Virus record (IMG/VR): IMGVR_UViG_3300042691_007870
Coordinates: 1-31,521 of that record
Length of the DNA: 31,521 bases
Source: a virus
Strand: one strand, 5' to 3'
The notes beneath the pieces are model-generated. The model was not told the DNA's origin. It searched no databases and saw nothing but the letters and a program-made list of their open reading frames with translations. Positions 28,057 through 31,521 of the stretch are shown here, piece by piece. How positions within the stretch are numbered: position 1 is the first letter of the stretch; every line of letters begins with the position of its first letter. The translations under genes were made by a program, and so were the position numbers.

Positions 28057-28179
28057 TTAAGTCCAATCAGGTTTTTTCAAATAAGAACTTGGGACAATTT
28101 CCCACCATTCTTTCCCATCAAAAATATACACCTTATGCGTATGTTTATCAAGAAAAAAGGTGCCTTTCTCGTATTTCAT
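28057..28179 (-). CDS. Tiny hypothetical protein, 40 aa
   Basis: Starts MKYEKGTFFLDKHTHKVYIF and ends PSSYLKKPDWT. Beta-prone with several aromatic residues. The ATG at 28179 overlaps the upstream stop as ATGA; an ATG at 28185 is in frame but less fitting. Too short for family assignment. Confidence 0.5.
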   Translation of the reverse strand: MKYEKGTFFLDKHTHKVYIFDGKEWWEIVPSSYLKKPDWT

Positions 28180-28688
28180 ACCCATTCAGGTTTGCGTTGG
28201 GGCATACGAAGATAGTTATCTTTCACCCAAGGTTTTGAAGCAATGTACCTTTTGTATGCAGTAAAGGTATCAATACTATCATCAAATTTCCATTCTTCGG
28301 GCATCGCCCGAGCAAATGGAGTTACATCAGTAATCTTTCCTTTGGGGAACAGATAGTAAGCAGACACAAGAGTATTATAACACGAATGGGTTTTACCATA
28401 TCGCACAGAATACTCATCACACAAGTTCATTCCCCACTTAATTAACCAATAGGCATTGTGGATACTATCCATTGCCCATTTGGTACAGGGATGATTACGA
28501 AACGCACCCTTTTCAGTTCTGTAGGGAGTGCCGTCAGTTTTAGGCAGAGTGCCGTAGTTATGACCCCACTTTTCAGATGCCACAATGGAAAGCATTTGAC
28601 AGCACTCCAGAGGCATCTTGACGATATGTTTATCAGGGAGACAGACGGCACTTTCAGCAGGCCAAGGTGACGTTACAAAGATGTTCAT
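28176..28688 (-). CDS. Conserved phage protein of unknown function, 170 aa
   Basis: Starts MNIFVTSPWPAESAVCLPDK, followed by HIVKMPLECCQML, NHPCTKWAMDS and YWLIKWGMNLCDEYSVRYG. This series of conserved Cys/His/Trp segments is a known pattern in many phages. Some database entries associate it with pyrimidine-dimer glycosylase-like proteins, but I cannot confirm an enzymatic residue set. It lies between gp45 (4-nt overlap) and the tiny gene, so it belongs to the replication operon. Confidence 0.7.
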   Translation of the reverse strand: MNIFVTSPWPAESAVCLPDKHIVKMPLECCQMLSIVASEKWGHNYGTLPKTDGTPYRTEKGAFRNHPCTKWAMDSIHNAYWLIKWGMNLCDEYSVRYGKTHSCYNTLVSAYYLFPKGKITDVTPFARAMPEEWKFDDSIDTFTAYKRYIASKPWVKDNYLRMPQRKPEWV

Positions 28689-29350
28689 CCAAAAGTCGAA
28701 TCAGGTTCCAGAGCAATATAATACTTTAGATTGTACCTGGTGTTTGTGAATTGTGACAGAAGTTTAGAAGACACCACCACGTCATAGGCACCAGGAATAA
28801 TCTTGATATTCTCTACCTTGAAGTTAAAGGTAAATTCAGCATCAGTCTCACCAACCACAATAGCATACTCGTTAGAAGTATCGTTCTTCTTATCACGAAC
28901 CACCAGTTTGATTACACCTGCCTCACCAACGGCAGACAAGTCAGGCAGTTGGTACACTGCTGCTGCCTTCACCAGTTTTTCCAGAGAAGTGCTGTCTAGT
29001 TGAAAACATACATCCTCAGATGGCAGTTGGATTGCCTTATCAGGAGGAGAGATGATCACATTAGGGTCAGCATAGAAATACTTCACACGACGCTTGCCTT
29101 CTTTGATACTCAGATACGACTCTTCAGTAAAGTCCAGATCAGGGTCTTGGTGAAGTCCCAGACCGTTCAGGAACTGGTTCAGGTCATAGATAGCAAAGTC
29201 ACGGGGGAACTCTTCAGAGATATCTGCCTCAGCAAGGATGTTCTTTGCTACAGAGATCGTGCGAAGTTGAGTACCCTGCTTCACAAGAATAGAGTTGTTG
29301 ATGCCTGCGAAGTTCTTCAGGAGAGCAAGGGTATTATCAGAGAGTTTCAT
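28685..29350 (-). CDS. 45: DNA sliding clamp (T4 gp45-like)
   Basis: The trimeric processivity clamp of the polymerase; in T4 it also activates late transcription when loaded at nicks. The protein matches gp45: MKLSDNTLALLKNFAGINN at the start, AIYDLNQFLNGLGL, ADPNVIISPPDKAI, and near the end FNFKVENIKIIPGAYDV and YIALEPDSTFG. Start choice: the ATG at 29350 aligns with the T4 N-terminus (221 residues); in-frame ATG 29371 would add seven residues. Neither has a clear Shine-Dalgarno sequence. Because late promoters of T4 type are present in this window, a clamp-dependent late system is plausible. Confidence 0.95.
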   Translation of the reverse strand: MKLSDNTLALLKNFAGINNSILVKQGTQLRTISVAKNILAEADISEEFPRDFAIYDLNQFLNGLGLHQDPDLDFTEESYLSIKEGKRRVKYFYADPNVIISPPDKAIQLPSEDVCFQLDSTSLEKLVKAAAVYQLPDLSAVGEAGVIKLVVRDKKNDTSNEYAIVVGETDAEFTFNFKVENIKIIPGAYDVVVSSKLLSQFTNTRYNLKYYIALEPDSTFG

Positions 29351-29373
29351 AGTTTTGTTTTGGAGTTTCATAA

Positions 29374-29700
29374 TCAACGGAATTCAGTCAGACCATTATC
29401 TTTGCGAGAATAATGCCCATCAAAGTGGAGCAGAAGCATAGCATAATGAATGACTTTGAGCAAGTCACGCTTATTGCGTCCATCCTTGTCACCATAACGA
29501 CTTCCATATTTCAGGATGTTTGCCTGACAAAAACCTACAGCAAGTTTCTTTGCTGCCATCAGGTCAATTGTTTGAATGTCATCGTAACCTTGTTCATCAC
29601 CACAATAATGTCCATGATAGGTACTGGTCACGTAGTCTTCAACATCTTTAAAGATTTTATCTTCGTTATATTTCCAAAGATTGTTTTTAGTTTCACTCAT
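29374..29700 (-). CDS. DUF3310-like phage protein
   Basis: About 108 residues from the ATG at 29700; ATG 29727 is an alternative giving nine more. The C-terminal half YGSRYGDKDGRNKRDLLKVI then HYAMLLL matches the DUF3310 pattern (Y-x-x-RYG-K-x-x--DL-K-x-x-HY-x--L) found in many phages. The N-terminal part YNEDKIFKDVEDYVTSTYHG is acidic. The family has no agreed function; its genes usually lie among nucleotide and replication genes, as here next to gp45. Confidence 0.8.
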   Translation of the reverse strand: MSETKNNLWKYNEDKIFKDVEDYVTSTYHGHYCGDEQGYDDIQTIDLMAAKKLAVGFCQANILKYGSRYGDKDGRNKRDLLKVIHYAMLLLHFDGHYSRKDNGLTEFR

Positions 29701-29727
29701 AGTAATAGTAAAGGTTGAATCACTCAT

Positions 29728-29757
29728 AAAGAGAAGGCATATTTTTACCTTCCCCAA
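29728..29757 (-). terminator. Weak terminator-like hairpin after the CobS-like gene
   Basis: GAAGG and CCTTC (29752-29748 and 29737-29733 on the minus strand) with a 10-nt loop and a short TCTTT. Stem and T-tract are both weak, so read-through into the DUF3310-like gene is likely. Confidence 0.3.
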
Positions 29758-29762
29758 TTATA

Positions 29763-30896
29763 TCAGAAAACTTCTTCAGAGGCAAATGCTTTGCGAACAT
29801 CTGCTTCAGTAGTTTCGGGCATCTTGAAGTCAGCATCTACCTTGTCATACAGTTCCAGGAAGGACTGTTTGGTTTCGTCATCAAATCGGTTCACGCACAC
29901 TTGGATTGCCTTTGCCTTGTCTTGGAAGATGCTGTAAGCACGGATGATGTGAACCAGACGACGAGTGCTGATGATTTCCTCAATACCACCATCGTAGAAA
30001 GTCTTACGGATGATATCTGCCCAATCAACCAGGCGCTTGCAGAAATCACGATCTTCTACACCAAGGTCCAGAGCGATGCCTTCGAGAATCTTCTGCTCAG
30101 TGGCAGGGGCAGGATAGGACTGCTCAAAGGTCACAGGGAAACGTTCAAGGAATGCTTCATTGAGCACATTCGTGCCGATGAAGCGACCGTCATCACTACC
30201 CTTACCCTTAGTGTTTGCGGTGGCAATTACATTAAAACCATCGGCGGGTTTGACGTACTTACCAATCTTCTTCAGGAAGACACCCTTACCCTCAAGTACA
30301 GATTGCAGACACAAAATCTTGTTAGAAGCAAGGTCAATCTCATCCAGCAGCAGGATAGCACCACGATCCAATGCTTCTACAACAGGACCATTGTGCCATA
30401 CAGTCTCACCATTCACAAGACGGAAACCACCAATCAGGTCATCCTCGTCGGTCTCGATCGTGATGTTCACACGAATCAGTTCACGTTTAAGTTGAGCACA
30501 CACTTGCTCCACAGAGAACGTTTTACCGTTACCCGAAAGACCCGTAATGAACGTAGGATAAAAAAGACGGGACTGAATAATTTTTTTAAGATCGTTAAAG
30601 TTACCAAACTTGACGAAGGTATCATCTTTGCTAGGAATGAGATTTTGTTCGATAGCAGGCAGAGCAGCAGGTGCTTGGAAAGTACGCTCAATCTCTTCAA
30701 CACGTTCCTGAGTCACTTCCAGATTCCAACGACCACGAGAAGTCTTGAAATTTTCCAACCGACGAGTCACGGTCTGATAGTTGAGACCACGAGAGGCACA
30801 AAAACCCTTGAGGTCACCAGCAGTAATATCAGAACCATAGAGTTCTTGGATGGAAGCAATCAGTTGGTCGTCTTTCAAAGCAAGTTTGCGAGGCAT
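29763..30896 (-). CDS. cobS: CobS-like MoxR-family AAA+ ATPase with N-terminal HTH-like domain
   Basis: A 377-residue AAA+ ATPase called CobS in cyanophages because it resembles the cobaltochelatase subunit. Walker A is GLSGNGKT at 119-126, Walker B LLLDEIDL at 182-189, and sensor region NVIATANTKG follows. Residues 1-50 look like a small DNA-binding or protein-binding helical domain (AGDLKGFCASRGLNYQTVTR). The gene upstream encodes a VWA-domain protein, so this is a MoxR/VWA pair as in CobS/CobT, RavA/ViaA and MoxR systems. A cobalamin role has been proposed for cyanophage CobS; the partner gene makes a chaperone-type metal-insertion or complex-remodelling role equally plausible. It has its own TATAAT box. 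Confidence 0.93.
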   Translation of the reverse strand: MPRKLALKDDQLIASIQELYGSDITAGDLKGFCASRGLNYQTVTRRLENFKTSRGRWNLEVTQERVEEIERTFQAPAALPAIEQNLIPSKDDTFVKFGNFNDLKKIIQSRLFYPTFITGLSGNGKTFSVEQVCAQLKRELIRVNITIETDEDDLIGGFRLVNGETVWHNGPVVEALDRGAILLLDEIDLASNKILCLQSVLEGKGVFLKKIGKYVKPADGFNVIATANTKGKGSDDGRFIGTNVLNEAFLERFPVTFEQSYPAPATEQKILEGIALDLGVEDRDFCKRLVDWADIIRKTFYDGGIEEIISTRRLVHIIRAYSIFQDKAKAIQVCVNRFDDETKQSFLELYDKVDADFKMPETTEADVRKAFASEEVF

Positions 30897-30928
30897 GATG
30901 TAGTTAGGTTGTTTGTTTCAACAGATAT

Positions 30929-30934
30929 ATTATA
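30929..30934 (-). promoter_or_regulatory. TATAAT box before the CobS-like gene
   Basis: Perfect -10 hexamer on the minus strand, 5 nt beyond the T-tract of the preceding terminator and 32 nt before the ATG at 30896. The -35 region is not recognisable. Confidence 0.45.
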
Positions 30935-30939
30935 CAAGC

Positions 30940-30964
30940 AAAAAAGGGGCAGCAAAGTGCCCCC
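30940..30964 (-). terminator. Intrinsic terminator after the VWA gene
   Basis: GGGGCA and TGCCCC form a perfect 6-bp stem with a 6-nt loop, followed on the minus strand by TTTTTTG. It begins 22 nt after the stop of the VWA gene. Confidence 0.9.
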
Positions 30965-30985
30965 TATGACAGTTTAGAAAGTGGT

Positions 30986-31521
30986 TCAAGCAACCAACTC
31001 AATAAACTCACCAAGAATCTTTTTGTTCATTTTTTTGGACTTTAGACTCTTAGCAAAAGCAGATTTGATTTGAGACTTAGTTGCACACTCAGCAACTTCA
31101 AACTCAGTATCTTGAGAGAGGGCACTGGAAGAAAGACCAAAATAAGAATGATACCCAGACTTCCTGATCGTGAATGCCTTTTCTTTCTTCCAAGCACCCA
31201 TTACCTTCTCAAAGTCAGGTCCATAATATCCACAGTAACGACGAATAAAGTGTCCAGCATCACGTCCTTCAAGAACACGAATACCAATAAAGTTCATATC
31301 AGTAAAACGGTCACGAAGATTACGAAGCAGAATATCAGTAAACTCATGAAAATCCACATCGCAAGAATAGGTATTGCCCGTCTTACGATCACGAAGGAAG
31401 GCATTAGGACCGATATGAGCGGTACCCATAAAGGGTTCTTGCTCCCAGTGACGTTGAACTTCACGATGATACTTGACCATACAAGCCTCACCATCAGTCA
31501 GCACAACACACTGAACTTTCT
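30986..31521 (-). CDS. VWA-domain (CobT-like) partner of the CobS-like ATPase, 5' end outside window
   Basis: The frame is open to the window edge, so the N-terminus is missing (178 residues seen). The first visible segment KVQCVVLTDGEA is the VWA domain strand with the TDGE motif (MIDAS region); the rest includes GNTYSCDVDFHEFTDILL and RVLEGRDAGHFIRRYCG, and a Lys-rich tail KSLKSKKMNKKI. VWA proteins next to MoxR ATPases act as their substrate-binding or metal-site partners. A GTG at 31504 is only an internal codon. The gene lies 22 nt before the terminator and upstream of CobS. The partnership is inferred from gene order and the family. Confidence 0.75.
   Translation of the reverse strand, partial: KVQCVVLTDGEACMVKYHREVQRHWEQEPFMGTAHIGPNAFLRDRKTGNTYSCDVDFHEFTDILLRNLRDRFTDMNFIGIRVLEGRDAGHFIRRYCGYYGPDFEKVMGAWKKEKAFTIRKSGYHSYFGLSSSALSQDTEFEVAECATKSQIKSAFAKSLKSKKMNKKILGEFIELVA

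Noticed and set aside
29901-30977. A 358-codon open frame on the plus strand opposite the CobS-like gene
   Set aside because: It lies wholly antisense to a gene with clear AAA+ motifs, has no recognisable domain and crosses the terminator and TATAAT box of the minus strand. Long open antisense frames arise from codon bias.
1-31521. CRISPR array, integrase, insertion sequence or photosynthesis genes
   Set aside because: I looked for regular repeats, transposase or integrase motifs and psbA/hli-like proteins and saw none in the window.

Overview
The window is a gene-dense, AT-rich piece of a T4-like marine myovirus, almost certainly a cyanophage of the Synechococcus/Prochlorococcus type. The evidence is a full set of T4 replication genes (clamp, clamp loader, RegA, DNA polymerase, UvsX, helicase, primase) mixed with genes characteristic of cyanomyoviruses: a CobS-like MoxR ATPase with a VWA partner, MazG, Hsp20, a 2OG-Fe(II) oxygenase and class I ribonucleotide reductase. 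Nearly every gene lies on the minus strand, so transcription runs from high to low coordinates. Stop and start codons often overlap (TAATG or ATGA). The one clear plus-strand gene is a homing endonuclease.

In the direction of transcription, about 31.5-16.4 kb is the replication and nucleotide module. It holds the VWA protein (cut by the window edge), CobS-like ATPase, a DUF3310-like protein, gp45 clamp, small unknowns, a GDP-mannose-hydrolase-like Nudix protein, gp44, two small proteins, a Dam methylase, gp62, RegA, Hsp20, two Sm-like paralogues, an arginase/UPF0489-like protein, gp43 polymerase, two tiny paralogues, UvsX, 2OG oxygenase, gp41 helicase, MazG and two small proteins. The clamp loader operon (gp44/gp62) is split by a small membrane protein, a small HTH-like protein and the Dam methylase. 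Two tRNA genes follow: Ala-UGC and an odd short one with anticodon UAG.

About 15.9-9.2 kb looks like a late, virion-associated block: a candidate PD-(D/E)XK nuclease, a nucleotidyltransferase-domain protein, a 681-residue Lys/Glu-rich protein with repeated motifs, a 59-residue membrane protein, a beta-rich structural-type protein, and small conserved proteins including a coiled-coil/TM protein. T4-type late promoters (consensus NATAAATA) precede several of these genes.

About 9.1-4.7 kb holds primase, nrdA and nrdB, which make and use dNTPs. From 4.7 kb to the left edge are a GIY-YIG homing endonuclease behind nrdB, an unknown protein, a 47-residue protein, an Ala/Lys-rich histone-like protein, the amputated front end of another GIY-YIG gene, a plus-strand GIY-YIG endonuclease, and a wall-degradation pair (C39-like peptidase and GH24 lysozyme) that share an N-terminal module.

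The most interesting signal is regulatory. Both intact homing endonuclease genes, on opposite strands and with unrelated sequences, have the same 5' architecture. A perfect 12- or 15-bp inverted repeat holds a T4-type late promoter in its loop, and the downstream arm ends at or covers the start codon. Read-through RNA would hide the start codon in a hairpin, while RNA started at the late promoter would lack the upstream arm. Terminators whose U-tract runs straight into a late promoter, or is followed by a TATAAT box, are a second recurrent theme.
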